This document shows, one piece after another, positions 1 to 8,695 of a stretch of 64,000 nt of DNA. The notes beneath the pieces are model-generated. The model was given only the letters and a program-made list of their open reading frames with translations. It was not told the origin of the DNA and searched no databases. Position numbers and translations under genes: made by a program. Origin of the DNA: Geobacillus sp. 46C-IIa (GTDB taxonomy: Bacteria; Bacillota; Bacilli; Bacillales; Anoxybacillaceae); NCBI RefSeq assembly GCF_014679505.1, contig NZ_CP061474.1, forward strand, positions 2,242,001-2,306,000, written 5' to 3'. The stretch's first letter is position 1. Each line of letters opens with the position of its first letter.

Positions 1-116
1 TCCCCTTGCTTTTCGCCGCCCGCCATTTTCATTACCGCCACGAGCGCTACGGTGCCAGCTAAAGCGATCATCGCTAGCATGATGACCATCGTTTTGATTA
101 CTTTATTCCCTTTCAC
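1..116 (-). CDS. fliL: Flagellar basal body protein FliL, N-terminal fragment (gene continues past left edge)
   Basis: The first 38 codons are visible, from a GTG start at 116-114 that has a strong AGGAGG 8 bases upstream. The start lies inside the last codons of flbD, so the two genes overlap and are probably translationally coupled. The visible peptide has a short basic start (VKGNKVIK) and then one hydrophobic segment, residues about 9-28, as expected for a single-pass FliL. FliL sits in the membrane around the basal body and supports stator function in characterised bacteria. The call rests on position after flbD and on the N-terminal topology; the rest of the protein is outside the window. 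Confidence 0.75.
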   Translation of the reverse strand, partial: MKGNKVIKTMVIMLAMIALAGTVALVAVMKMAGGEKQG

Positions 117-327
117 GATCCAGTCCTCCTGCTTCCGATAAGCGAAACACACCGACCTGTCGGTAAAATTCGCTTGCGAGCGCCGCGACTTGTTCGACCG
201 TTTCGCGAACAACAAACTTTTTCCCATTTGTCAGCGTCACAGTCGTGTCGGGAAACGCTTCAATTTGCTCGATGTAAAGCGCGTTAAGCACAAACCGTTT
301 ACCGTTGAGCCTCGTTAACGAAATCAT
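103..327 (-). CDS. flbD: Flagellar protein FlbD
   Basis: A 74-residue protein beginning MISLTRLNGKRFVLN, the usual FlbD/YlzI opening, with the family core TVTLTNGKKFVV at about residues 29-40. It is a small flagellar-operon protein of uncertain biochemical role, found between the hook gene and fliL in Bacillus. The C-terminal tail (GGLDRERE) is longer than in short homologues. No Shine-Dalgarno lies at normal distance from ATG 327; the nearest AGGAGG is at 368-363, with a perfect 9-bp hairpin in between. No other in-frame start exists between the upstream in-frame stop and this ATG. Confidence 0.85.
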   Translation of the reverse strand: MISLTRLNGKRFVLNALYIEQIEAFPDTTVTLTNGKKFVVRETVEQVAALASEFYRQVGVFRLSEAGGLDRERE

Positions 328-368
328 CGGTGAACGGGCGTTAGGAGTCTGCTAACGCCCTTCCTCCT
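325..368 (-). promoter_or_regulatory. Hairpin-bridged Shine-Dalgarno for flbD
   Basis: On the minus strand AGGAGG (368-363) is followed by two bases, a perfect hairpin GGGCGTTAG-7-nt loop-CTAACGCCC (360-336), then eight bases and the flbD ATG. Unfolded, the spacing is about 35 nt; with the stem folded it would be about 10 nt. There is no T-run after the stem, so it is not an intrinsic terminator. The geometry is directly visible; the translational role is inference. Confidence 0.5.
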
Positions 369-371
369 ATT

Positions 372-1232
372 CTATTTTTTCAAGTTGACCAACTCTTGCA
401 AAATTTCATCCGATGTTGTAATGATGCGCGTATTCGCCTGGAACCCGCGCTGGGCGACAATCATTTCGGTAAATTCTTCAGCAAGGTCGACGTTGGACAT
501 TTCTAGCGTGCCGGAAACAATCGTGCCCGTTCCGCTTTGCCCCGGCGGATAGGCGATCCATTGATTCGGATTGTTTGGGTCGATGATTGTGCCGGAATTG
601 GCTGTTTCACGGAACAAGCTCCCCCCCACCTTTTCCAAACCATCATTATTTGGGAATTTGGCCAGCCGAATTCGCCCCGCAATCTGCAAAACGCCATCTG
701 CATCCACATAATTTACAACTCCATCAGCCCCGATACTAATGCTTTGCGCATTGGTGGGGATCGAAATACGTTCCCGATTTCCCGTGAAAGCCCCGTTACT
801 ATAGCCTTCACCGACAAGATATAATCCATCGCTATTCACAATATATCCTTGTCTATCTAAATAAAAGTTTCCAGCCCGTGTAAACAGCGGATTACTCAGG
901 TTCCCGTTGTTTAGTTCACCGACAATAAAAAACCCATCTCCCGAAATCGCTAAGTCAAGCACGCGCCCTGTTGTTTGTAAACTCCCCGATGTATGGATAG
1001 TGTCGATCGCAGCGAGCTGCGAGCCTAAACCGACTTGTTTCGGGTTCGTGCCGCCAAGGCCGCCGCTTGGCCCACTCGCACCAGAGATCGTTTGACTCAT
1101 TAAATCTTTAAAAATTGTTCTTCCTTTTTTAAATCCATACGTGTTGACATTGGCAATGTTGTTGCCGATCACATCCAGCTTCGTTTGGAAATTGCGCATG
1201 GCGCCAATACCGGAATACATGGAACGAAGCAC
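372..1232 (-). CDS. flgE: Flagellar hook protein FlgE (FlgG-like rod/hook family)
   Basis: A 286-residue protein of the FlgE/F/G family. The N-terminal helix region (MLRSMYSGIGAMRNFQTK, then GNNIANVNTYGFKKGR) and the C-terminal helix (NVDLAEEFTEMIVAQRGFQA) are the signature rod/hook coiled segments. Residues about 95-215 form the variable outer domain. In B. subtilis the gene at this position, between flgD and flbD, encodes the hook protein and was earlier named flgG; automatic pipelines may still call it flgG. It is exported by the flagellar type III system, with FlgD as the cap. The hook assignment rests on position and family rather than on a unique motif. Confidence 0.85.
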   Translation of the reverse strand: MLRSMYSGIGAMRNFQTKLDVIGNNIANVNTYGFKKGRTIFKDLMSQTISGASGPSGGLGGTNPKQVGLGSQLAAIDTIHTSGSLQTTGRVLDLAISGDGFFIVGELNNGNLSNPLFTRAGNFYLDRQGYIVNSDGLYLVGEGYSNGAFTGNRERISIPTNAQSISIGADGVVNYVDADGVLQIAGRIRLAKFPNNDGLEKVGGSLFRETANSGTIIDPNNPNQWIAYPPGQSGTGTIVSGTLEMSNVDLAEEFTEMIVAQRGFQANTRIITTSDEILQELVNLKK

Positions 1233-1248
1233 TGGTTTCCCCTCCCCT

Positions 1249-1677
1249 TCATCCTTTTTGTTCGACTCTTGTAACTGTATCAGCAGCGATCGTCGTTCCG
1301 TTATTCAGCTCGAGGACAATTTGTCCATCTTGTTGCACGACCGATTGCACGACCGCACTCATTGTTGAATCATCCTCTTGCCAATATACCGTTTTACCGA
1401 TCCACTCGCTGTAGCGCAAAAGCGCGTCGCGTCCGCTTGTTTGCATCCATTGTTGCATGAGATCAGTGATGTTCATCATTTGCTCGAGAGACGAAAAACT
1501 CGCCATTTGTGCGATAAAGTCTTTATCTTCCAACGGATTGAGCGGATCTTGATTTTGCAGCTGGGCGAGCAAAATCTTTAGAAAGTCATCTTTCCCTAAA
1601 ATGCGATCGCCCGTTTTCCGTTCCGGCTGGGCAGCGTTGGCCATCCATAAATTTGAATCAATTGTGTTTATTGCCAT
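1249..1677 (-). CDS. flgD: Flagellar hook capping protein FlgD
   Basis: About 142 residues, matching short Firmicute FlgD. The diagnostic N-terminal block is present: [19 protein letters not shown] followed by [20 protein letters not shown]. FlgD caps the growing hook and allows FlgE subunits to polymerise. The protein is close to the minimal conserved domain plus a small beta tail ([16 protein letters not shown]). ATG at 1677 is preferred over an in-frame TTG at 1683 because the GGGGGG ribosome site then sits at normal spacing. It follows fliK with an 11-nt gap and precedes flgE. Confidence 0.92.
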   Translation of the reverse strand: MAINTIDSNLWMANAAQPERKTGDRILGKDDFLKILLAQLQNQDPLNPLEDKDFIAQMASFSSLEQMMNITDLMQQWMQTSGRDALLRYSEWIGKTVYWQEDDSTMSAVVQSVVQQDGQIVLELNNGTTIAADTVTRVEQKG

Positions 1678-1688
1678 CCTCAACCCCC

Positions 1689-2840
1689 CTATGCATCCGC
1701 CTCAATCCCGTCTAACGCAAACGGGGAAGAAGGCGATGATTCCTGCTTTTGTTCCTGCTGTGACTCGCCATGTTGGCGGCCGCCTTGGCGCTTCTCGGAA
1801 TGCGGCGGCATGGCAGAACCTTCAAAATCGGTCCAAACCGTCCATTTTTCGACGGTGATGTGGCTCGCATCGAGCAGCTGGGCGAGCTGCGGCAGATGAG
1901 CATAAAGCAGCTCTTTTACGGCGTCATTTGACACAAGCAGTTTGGCGGCGAGCTTCCCGCCTTCGTGCACCATTTTCACGGTAACCGTCCCAAGATGTTC
2001 CGGGTGGAGACGGATGACGAGCTGCGTTGCACCATTTGGCAGCTTCATCCACCGCCCCAACCGCAAGGCGCGGGCGACTTGATCAATCAGAGAACTGCCG
2101 TTATCGGCTTCCGCTCTGCTTGCCCGGCTATCCGAACTGGCGGGAACCGACGACAGTGAGACGATGTTTGCCGAAACAGTCATATGACCCTCCGGCTGGA
2201 AACGATTCTCTCTATGCGGCCCATGACGAACCTCATATTCCGCCGGCTGAACCCGCAACGAAAAGAAAGATTCGACCGATGCGTTTTTGCCGTTTAACTT
2301 TCTCCCCTCTTCACCGATATTCCCATCTGGCCGCCTGTTTCCCAGCCCGGCATCAGTCAACTCGCTGTGACTATCAGCGGCTTGGAACAAACGTTGATTC
2401 GTAGAAACCTGTATGTTTTCAACTCTCTCACCAGCCAATTCGGTTTCTCTATGATCAAACGGCAGCAGCGGGTTTCTTATGTTCCTGCCGTTTGCGTCCG
2501 CAACAACGAAAGAAACATGATTTCCGCTTTCCCCATCGACTGCTGCCGGCAACTGATCATGGCTCCCTTTCGCCACGCTTTGAGCGGAAAAGCTTCCTTC
2601 CGCCTGCATGGCCATAACAGGCAGCCAAGCTAGTTCCGCCTGCTCATCCGTTTTTCTCGTTTTATTTTCTGACAAAGATGGCGATTGAGCCGCCTCTGTT
2701 TCAACTGAATCTGTCTCGGTCTGCCTGCGCGCAAGCAGCGCCGCGAACGCGCCGGTTGTCTCCGTTTCCTTTTTTGACATCGCCGGCGTCATTTCAACGC
2801 CTGTAGAGCGCAACAAGCTTGCTGCGATCGTCGCCTTCAT
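1689..2840 (-). CDS. fliK: Flagellar hook-length control protein FliK
   Basis: A 383-residue protein with a low-complexity, polar, probably disordered N-terminal two thirds (ruler region) and a C-terminal hook-length domain at about residues 255-345 with the pattern [17 protein letters not shown] and [15 protein letters not shown]. The tail is Gln/Ser/Glu-rich. FliK is secreted during hook assembly, and its C-terminal domain switches FlhB from hook-type to filament-type export. ATG 2840 overlaps the ylxF stop (ATGA), implying translational coupling. The N-terminal part has little recognisable conservation, which is normal for the family. Confidence 0.9.
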   Translation of the reverse strand: MKATIAASLLRSTGVEMTPAMSKKETETTGAFAALLARRQTETDSVETEAAQSPSLSENKTRKTDEQAELAWLPVMAMQAEGSFSAQSVAKGSHDQLPAAVDGESGNHVSFVVADANGRNIRNPLLPFDHRETELAGERVENIQVSTNQRLFQAADSHSELTDAGLGNRRPDGNIGEEGRKLNGKNASVESFFSLRVQPAEYEVRHGPHRENRFQPEGHMTVSANIVSLSSVPASSDSRASRAEADNGSSLIDQVARALRLGRWMKLPNGATQLVIRLHPEHLGTVTVKMVHEGGKLAAKLLVSNDAVKELLYAHLPQLAQLLDASHITVEKWTVWTDFEGSAMPPHSEKRQGGRQHGESQQEQKQESSPSSPFALDGIEADA

Positions 2841-3445
2841 TCAGCCGCCTCCTCTCCCATCGCCCATTTGCGCAACGACGAAAGCAAGTTCGCCGCTTGT
2901 TCAATCGGCATTTGTTCCAAAATGGCTGCTGCCTTGTCTCCATCGATACGGCTCAACACAGCGAGCGCCTCGTCGTCCGACAGCTCGGCTAAAATGGCAG
3001 CCGCCTGTTTTTCTGACATCGCCCCGTACATCGCGGCCACATCATCCGTCGTCACGGCGGGCTTGGCAACGTGATCGGCTTGTTCGGTCGAGTCCTCATC
3101 TGGCGCCGATAAGCGGGCGATTTCATGCTCTTTTACGGTTAATTCGTTTTGGAGCTGCCGAATTTGTTTTTTCTGGTTCTCAATCATCTCTTTTTGCTGT
3201 TTGATCGTCCTTTGCTGCGCCGCGATCGTTTTCGCCAGCTCTTTCTCCTTCTTTTTCCAGTCGATCCATTCGGACACAAACGGCACGTTCGCTGTCCATT
3301 GTTTTGTTTTTGCCGCCACATCGATGCCGGCCACTTTGACGATTAACAAGAGGAAGAAGGCGGCAAATAAACTTGGGATCACAATGACGAACAAGATCCA
3401 TTGCCACCAGCTTGACCTTTCTTCTTGTTGGACTTTGCTTGCCAT
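2837..3445 (-). CDS. ylxF: YlxF, membrane-anchored coiled-coil protein (MotE-like)
   Basis: A 202-residue protein with one N-terminal transmembrane helix (WILFVIVIPSLFAAFFLLLI, about residues 15-34), a heptad-rich coiled coil at about 65-112 (AKTIAAQQRTIKQQKEMIEN), and a C-terminal helical domain with AAILAELSDDEALAVLSRI resembling the MgtE N domain and MotE. It lies between fliJ and fliK as in Bacillus fla/che operons. The biochemical role is not established; a structural or chaperone-like role at the flagellar base is inference from architecture and position. Confidence 0.8.
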   Translation of the reverse strand: MASKVQQEERSSWWQWILFVIVIPSLFAAFFLLLIVKVAGIDVAAKTKQWTANVPFVSEWIDWKKKEKELAKTIAAQQRTIKQQKEMIENQKKQIRQLQNELTVKEHEIARLSAPDEDSTEQADHVAKPAVTTDDVAAMYGAMSEKQAAAILAELSDDEALAVLSRIDGDKAAAILEQMPIEQAANLLSSLRKWAMGEEAAE

Positions 3446-3892
3446 CTACAACTCCCCTTGCCGTGCAAAACGCTGAACAGCCATTTCGTCAAGAAAGCGG
3501 CTTTCTGCCTCTTTCTCGCGTTGCTCCGTCCATCGCCGCACACGTTCGCGCATTTTCTCATATTTTTTCACTTCTATGTTCAATTCGATCAGGCGTTGCT
3601 GCCGACGCTGCATCTGCTCGCGCGCTTGCATGACGATGAGCTGGTAATGATCAATGGACCGCTGTAAATTGCTGATATATTGCAACATATGGCGAATCGC
3701 GCCGATCGATAAGCCGGTCCGCAGCTGTTCATCTCTCGCCGCTTCGCATTTTTCTTTTTCCTTGAGCAAGTGATACAGCGCTTCGGCCGCTTGTTCAAAC
3801 CGGCGAACCGCCTCTTCGTACTCGCCAAGCGCCTTCTCTTTTTCTTTTTCTTTCATCGTCAATACTTTTTGGAGTCGGAATGTTGGCGCCAC
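3446..3892 (-). CDS. fliJ: Flagellar export chaperone FliJ
   Basis: A 148-residue, almost entirely alpha-helical, highly charged protein. The N-terminus (VAPTFRLQKVLTMKEKEKEK) matches the usual FliJ opening, and the rest forms two antiparallel coiled-coil arms. FliJ is the central stalk of the FliH-FliI-FliJ export ATPase and resembles the gamma subunit of F-type ATPases. A GTG start at 3892 is preferred, with AAGGGTGAG just upstream. The position directly after fliI and before ylxF matches Bacillus. Confidence 0.88.
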   Translation of the reverse strand: MAPTFRLQKVLTMKEKEKEKALGEYEEAVRRFEQAAEALYHLLKEKEKCEAARDEQLRTGLSIGAIRHMLQYISNLQRSIDHYQLIVMQAREQMQRRQQRLIELNIEVKKYEKMRERVRRWTEQREKEAESRFLDEMAVQRFARQGEL

Positions 3893-3932
3893 GCCTGCTC
3901 ACCCTTTCAGCGTCCGAAAGTTTCGCCTCAAC

Positions 3933-5246
3933 TCATCCCTCTGACGCCATTAGGCGAAAGAGGGCATCAATGCTTTCAGCGCGCGTCGTTTTTTCGTCGA
4001 TCTCCTGACGGCAAAACGCCATAATTTGCGGATAAAATTGAATCGCCTCATCAATTTCTCGAGAAGATCCACGTTTGTACGCCCCTATTTGAATTAAGTC
4101 CTCCGAATCGATATAAGTAGAGAGAAGGCGGCGAAGCCGATTGGCCGCTTCGCGATGCTCTGCGCTAATGATGTGGGGCATGACGCGGCTCACGCTTTTG
4201 AGCACGTTAATGGCCGGGTATTGCCCTTTATTGGCCAGTTGACGATCAAGCACAAAATGGCCGTCTAAAATGCCGCGCACCGCATCGGCAATCGGCTCAT
4301 TCATATCGTCGCCGTCGACAAGCACCGTATAAAAAGCGGTGATCGTGCCTGAAGCGTTTGCCCCCGCCCGCTCAAGCAGCTTCGGCAGCAAGGCGAATAC
4401 CGACGGTGTATATCCTTTCGTTGTCGGAGGCTCGCCGATAGCGAGACCGATCTCCCGCTGCGCCATCGCAACGCGGGTGACCGAGTCCATCATCAACATG
4501 ACATCCGTTCCTTGGTCGCGGAAATATTCAGCGATTGCCGTCGCGGTGTACGCTCCTTTGACACGCATGAGCGCCGGCTGGTCCGAGGTGGCGACGACGA
4601 CAACCGAACGGGCCAAGCCTTCCGGGCCGAGGTCGCGCTCCAAAAATTCACGCACTTCGCGGCCGCGCTCGCCGATTAAGGCAATGACGTTCACATCGGC
4701 CGACGTGCGGCGGGCGACCATTCCCATGAGCGTGCTCTTGCCGACCCCGGAGCCGGCAAAAATGCCGACACGCTGACCTTTGCCGACCGCGAGCAAGCTG
4801 TCGATGACGCGCACGCCGACCTCAAGCGGCTCGGCAATCGGCGGCCGGGTGAGCGGGTTCGGCGGATCGCGTTCGACCGATACCGGCTTCAGCCCAGGCG
4901 GCAGCGCACTTCCGTCAAGCGGTCGGCCGAGCGGGTCAAGGACCGCGCCAATGAGCGCATCGCCAACGTATACTTCAAGCGGCTTACCGGTCGCCTCAAC
5001 GAGGCAGCCGGGAGCGATATGCGCCATAGAGGAAAAGGGCATAAGCAAGACGTGCTGCTCATGAAAGCCGACGACTTCCGCAGGAATTTTTCGGCCGCCG
5101 CTCGCTTCGTGAATGTAACAAAGGTCGCCGATCGAGCTTTCCGGCCCTTTCGATTCGGTCATTAATCCGATGACACGCGATACTTTGCCGAACCGTTTAT
5201 ACAAATCAACGGCGACGATTTCATCAAGAAGCGCCTGCCAGTTCAG
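3933..5246 (-). CDS. fliI: Flagellum-specific ATPase FliI (probable CTG start)
   Basis: Export ATPase related to the F1 beta subunit. Walker A GSGVGKST and Walker B LMLMMDSVTR are present, with ALIGERGREVREFLERDLG between them. The first ATG/GTG/TTG-class codon in frame is TTG 5204, giving 423 residues, but the frame stays open upstream to 5261. CTG at 5246 is 9 nt from GGAGG (5260-5256) and would give NWQALLDEIVAVD before LYKRFGKVSRVIG, making 437 residues, close to the B. subtilis length; from memory the extra residues align with that protein's start. This start overlaps the end of fliH by 23 nt. The product is certain; the start is inferred. Confidence 0.9.
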   Translation of the reverse strand: MNWQALLDEIVAVDLYKRFGKVSRVIGLMTESKGPESSIGDLCYIHEASGGRKIPAEVVGFHEQHVLLMPFSSMAHIAPGCLVEATGKPLEVYVGDALIGAVLDPLGRPLDGSALPPGLKPVSVERDPPNPLTRPPIAEPLEVGVRVIDSLLAVGKGQRVGIFAGSGVGKSTLMGMVARRTSADVNVIALIGERGREVREFLERDLGPEGLARSVVVVATSDQPALMRVKGAYTATAIAEYFRDQGTDVMLMMDSVTRVAMAQREIGLAIGEPPTTKGYTPSVFALLPKLLERAGANASGTITAFYTVLVDGDDMNEPIADAVRGILDGHFVLDRQLANKGQYPAINVLKSVSRVMPHIISAEHREAANRLRRLLSTYIDSEDLIQIGAYKRGSSREIDEAIQFYPQIMAFCRQEIDEKTTRAESIDALFRLMASEG

Positions 5247-6003
5247 CGGACATTCCCTCCTTCAGCCGCCTGTAGAGCGCCTCGCGCAGCCGTTCAAGCT
5301 GCGTATCTACGCTGGCATCGACGCGTCCGAACGGCGTTTCTACAAGGCAGCCGTATTCCGGCAGTGTATCGTCCGGGTAAATAAATAAATCGACGTGGTG
5401 CGGAAAAACGGATCGCAGCATCTCTTGCTGGCTGGCTACTATTTCATAGCAATGCGGGTGCACATAAACGGCGACCTCCGTCTGCCGGCGCACTTCGTGC
5501 AGCACTTGGCGCACGAGCGGCAAAAACGCGCCTCGGTCGTTCTCGAGCGTCACACCGATGATGCGTTCGGCCGCCTTTAACGCCACTTCAAGCATCGTTT
5601 CTGCCGTCGACTCGAGCCGGGCATAAAACTCGTCATTGGCCCGTTCTGCTAAGCGCCGGGCTTGTTCGATCCATTCGCGATGCTCGCTCAGCGCTTCGTC
5701 GCGCCCAGCGGCATAGCCGTCTTCATACCCTTGAGCGCGCGCCTCCCGCATGAGCCGCTCTTTCTCGTGCCGCCATTGCTCTTGTTCGCGGGCCAGCTGT
5801 TCGTGCACTGCCGCATAATATTGTTCAGCTTGGCGGCGAAGCTCGGCCACCTCCTCTTTGGCCGCGGCGATCGCTTCCAGTTCCCGTTGCCGATCATCCG
5901 CAGATGGCGGGACATTCGGAACATAACGCTGCACGGCGATCGTCTTTTTGCCGGTGCGGGCCGTCACTGCCGGCGCTTTAATGACGTTAGACAATAATAT
6001 CAT
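5224..6003 (-). CDS. fliH: Flagellar assembly protein FliH
   Basis: About 259 residues. The N-terminal third is followed by a long charged coiled coil (about 35-115, AIAAAKEEVAELRRQAEQYY) and a C-terminal globular domain with TLPEYGCLVETPFGRVDASV, the conserved FliH/V-ATPase E-like end. FliH holds FliI as a regulator and tethers it to the C-ring. The gene overlaps the end of fliG by 17 nt. ATG 6003 directly abuts the GGAGGAG, so TTG 5994 (LSNVIKAPAV), nine bases from it, may be the real start; the choice changes only three residues. Confidence 0.88.
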   Translation of the reverse strand: MILLSNVIKAPAVTARTGKKTIAVQRYVPNVPPSADDRQRELEAIAAAKEEVAELRRQAEQYYAAVHEQLAREQEQWRHEKERLMREARAQGYEDGYAAGRDEALSEHREWIEQARRLAERANDEFYARLESTAETMLEVALKAAERIIGVTLENDRGAFLPLVRQVLHEVRRQTEVAVYVHPHCYEIVASQQEMLRSVFPHHVDLFIYPDDTLPEYGCLVETPFGRVDASVDTQLERLREALYRRLKEGMSAELAGAS

Positions 6004-7006
6004 CTCCTCCCCCGCGGGCGATGACGATTTCCCCTGTCTCCTCGAGACGGCGGATCACCGCGACGATGCGCGACTGCGCTTCTTCCACATCGCGCAGCCG
6101 GACCGGGCCCATATATTCCATCTCTTCTTTAAACGTCTCGGCCATTCTTGTTGACATGTTGCGGAAGACGATGTCTTTCACTTCATCGCTCGCCACTTTC
6201 AGCGCCAGCATGAGGTCGTTGTTGTCCACTTCGCGGATGACCCGCTGAATGGCGCGGTTATCAAGCGTTACGATGTCTTCAAAGACGAACATCCGCTTTT
6301 TGATTTCTTCGGCCAGTTCCGGGTCTTGAATTTCCAAAGCGTCTAGTATCGTCCGCTCCGTGCTCCGATCAACTTGGTTTAACACTTCAACAACCGCCTC
6401 AATGCCGCCGGCCTGCGTATAATCTTGCACAACGGTCGCCGACAGCCGCCGCTCGAGAATTTGCTCGACCTCGCTAATAATTTCCGGCGACGTGCTGTCC
6501 ATCAGCGCAATGCGCCGAGCGACGTCAGCCTGCATCTCCTGCGGCAGCGCCGATAAAATTTGCCCCGCCTGCGCCGGCTCCAAATACGAGAGAATAAGCG
6601 CGATCGTTTGCGGATGTTCGTTTTGAATAAAGTTTAGCAGTTGCATCGGATCGGCTTTGCGGGCGAAATCAAACGGCCGCACCATAAGCGCCGATGTCAA
6701 GCGGTTAATAATGTTCATCGCCTTGTCCGGGCCGAGCGCCTTTTCAAGCACTTCTTTCGCGTAGGCGATGCCGCCTTGGGCGATGTAGTCTTGCGCCAAA
6801 GCAAGCTGGCGAAACTCCTCGAGCACCTCTTCTTTTTGTTCGGACGTCACTTGGCGGACGTTGGAAATTTCGAGCGTCAGCTTTTCGATCTCTTCTTCCG
6901 ACAAATGTTTATAGACGGAGGCCGACACGTCTGGGCCGAGGGAAATGAGCAGGATGGCCGCTTTTTGCCTGCCCGACAGCCCGCCTTTCCGTTCGCGCTT
7001 TGCCAT
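5987..7006 (-). CDS. fliG: Flagellar motor switch protein FliG
   Basis: A 339-residue protein with the three FliG domains. The N-terminal FliF-binding domain (GRQKAAILLISLGPDVSASV) starts at residue 12, the middle domain carries the EHPQT motif at 130-134, and the C-terminal domain has the charged torque helix RVIREVDNNDLMLALK and MAETFKEEMEYMGPVR. FliG forms the rotor ring that contacts the MotA stator. The ribosome site AGGAGGAAC lies at good spacing from ATG 7006. The gene sits between fliF and fliH as usual. Confidence 0.96.
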   Translation of the reverse strand: MAKRERKGGLSGRQKAAILLISLGPDVSASVYKHLSEEEIEKLTLEISNVRQVTSEQKEEVLEEFRQLALAQDYIAQGGIAYAKEVLEKALGPDKAMNIINRLTSALMVRPFDFARKADPMQLLNFIQNEHPQTIALILSYLEPAQAGQILSALPQEMQADVARRIALMDSTSPEIISEVEQILERRLSATVVQDYTQAGGIEAVVEVLNQVDRSTERTILDALEIQDPELAEEIKKRMFVFEDIVTLDNRAIQRVIREVDNNDLMLALKVASDEVKDIVFRNMSTRMAETFKEEMEYMGPVRLRDVEEAQSRIVAVIRRLEETGEIVIARGGGDDIIV

Positions 7007-7018
7007 ACGCCGTTCCTC

Positions 7019-8605
7019 CTACTCCTCTGATAGCCACGTTTTTAATAGTTTGGCAAACTCATCCGGCTTTTCTTTCGCCAGCCGTTCAAGCTGCCGGCGG
7101 CGCAGTTTCTCCTCCGTCTCCGGCGGTTTCGGCAGCTCCGGCTCTGCCGAAAGCGGCGGGGCGAATACGAGCTCGTCTTCCTCTTCCTCGTCTTCGCGGC
7201 GGCGACGCAGCCAGAAGAACAACAGCAGGGCGATCAGCAACAGCGCCCCCGCTCCCGCCGCATACCACCACCATGCCGGACGAACCGGCGCCGATTCGGT
7301 GAATGTCGGCTTTCCGTTAAACTTTTGCACCGAGACGACGATGCGGCTGTTGATGTCTTCGTCAGTCAATGGTTGTGCTTCGCTTTTGTCAATCGATGTT
7401 CGGACGATCGTTCCTAATATTTTCTGAATATCGTTGACCGCCTCCGGCGGCAGTGAGTTCGGGTCGTCCGGATTGGGCGGCTCGACCATCACTTGAATGC
7501 CTAAGTCGCGAATTTTATATGGACTTTCCACGATTTGTTTTTTAATTTTGTTCACTTCGTTGTTGACGGTTTCCTCGGTCCGCTCATAATCGCCGTTCGT
7601 CGCACCGTTTGCCCCCTGGTAGCCCGGCGTTTCGTTCGTGCCCGTTCCGGCGATGCCGCCCGGCGGCGCCCCGCTTCCCGAATACGTTTCTTTAATGCGC
7701 TGCACGCTGACGGCAATTCCTTCATTGTTCTCCTCGTCAACAGGAGCGACTAAGTTTTCTTCCCGCTTTTCTTGCGTAAAGTCGACGTCAGCCGTTACGG
7801 AAACGACGACTTTGTCCTGTCCCATCATCGCGCCAAGCATTTGCTGCACTTGACGTTGGATGTCGCGTTCGATTTGTTTTTTGATTTGTTGCTGCGAAGC
7901 GAATGTCGTCCCTGTCGAATTTTCGCCGTCATTTTTTAAATCAAAATACTCAAAAAACTGATTCATAATGACGATATTATCTGTAGAGAGGTTCGGAACA
8001 CTTTTGGCGACGAGGTGGTACAGCGCCCGAATTTGCTCGTCGCTGAACTGATAGCCCGGCTTCGTCTTCAGCACAATCGAAGCCGAGGCTTCTCCTTTTT
8101 CATCGAAAACAAATACGCTCGGCTGCGGAAGGTTGATCATTACTTTCGCATCCTCGACGCCGTCGATCGTTTTCATTAAGTTGGCGAGTTCGGTTTGCAT
8201 CGCCTTCAACTTGACCATAGTAAACTCGTTATCGGTCATGCCGAAGCTCGCGTTTTGGCCAAAAAACGAATAGTCGATGACCCCACTGTTCGGAATGCCT
8301 TCAGCGGCCAGCTCCACTTTCAACGCATCGACTTGCTCTTTCGGCACTTTGATTGTCGTGCCGCCATCGGCCACTTCCGCCGGAACGCCGCGCCCATCGA
8401 GCGTCGCTTTAATTTGCCCGGCTTCTTGCGGTGTTAGATTGCTATATAGTGGCGCCATTTCCGTCCTCATGGCAAAAAACATTCCAATGCCGATGGCAAA
8501 AAGCGCTACCGCCGTCCCGCCTATGACGAGCTGTTTCTGTTTTTTCGTCCGTTCTTGCCAAAACGCACGAGCGCGGCCCCACCACTCTTTCCATTTGCTG
8601 TCCAT
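7019..8605 (-). CDS. fliF: Flagellar MS-ring protein FliF
   Basis: A 528-residue protein with a transmembrane helix near the N-terminus (LVIGGTAVALFAIGIGMFFA, about 26-45) and a second near the C-terminus (YAAGAGALLLIALLLFFWLR, about 449-468). Between them lie the ring-building and beta-collar regions, including SASIVLKTKPG, MINLPQPSVF and a Gly/Thr-rich loop (GSGAPPGGIAGTGTNETPG). The acidic C-terminal tail ends in RLAKEKPDEFAKLLKTWL, the FliG-binding segment. FliF builds the MS ring, the first assembled part of the basal body. GGAGGAA precedes ATG 8605. Confidence 0.96.
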   Translation of the reverse strand: MDSKWKEWWGRARAFWQERTKKQKQLVIGGTAVALFAIGIGMFFAMRTEMAPLYSNLTPQEAGQIKATLDGRGVPAEVADGGTTIKVPKEQVDALKVELAAEGIPNSGVIDYSFFGQNASFGMTDNEFTMVKLKAMQTELANLMKTIDGVEDAKVMINLPQPSVFVFDEKGEASASIVLKTKPGYQFSDEQIRALYHLVAKSVPNLSTDNIVIMNQFFEYFDLKNDGENSTGTTFASQQQIKKQIERDIQRQVQQMLGAMMGQDKVVVSVTADVDFTQEKREENLVAPVDEENNEGIAVSVQRIKETYSGSGAPPGGIAGTGTNETPGYQGANGATNGDYERTEETVNNEVNKIKKQIVESPYKIRDLGIQVMVEPPNPDDPNSLPPEAVNDIQKILGTIVRTSIDKSEAQPLTDEDINSRIVVSVQKFNGKPTFTESAPVRPAWWWYAAGAGALLLIALLLFFWLRRRREDEEEEDELVFAPPLSAEPELPKPPETEEKLRRRQLERLAKEKPDEFAKLLKTWLSEE

Positions 8606-8639
8606 ACGATTCCTCCGATCATCCAGCCGTACAGCCGTT

Positions 8640-8666
8640 TGCCGCCATCGCCCGGCAATGGCGGCA
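8640..8666 (-). repeat. Perfect 9-bp inverted repeat between fliE and fliF
   Basis: TGCCGCCAT and ATGGCGGCA flank a 9-nt loop in the 90-nt fliE-fliF gap, the only sizeable gap in this part of the fla/che operon. No T-run follows on the minus strand, so it is more likely an mRNA-processing or stability hairpin than a terminator. That role is inferred. Confidence 0.5.
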
Positions 8667-8695
8667 GCCTCTATATGTATTTCAGCTTATGGCCG

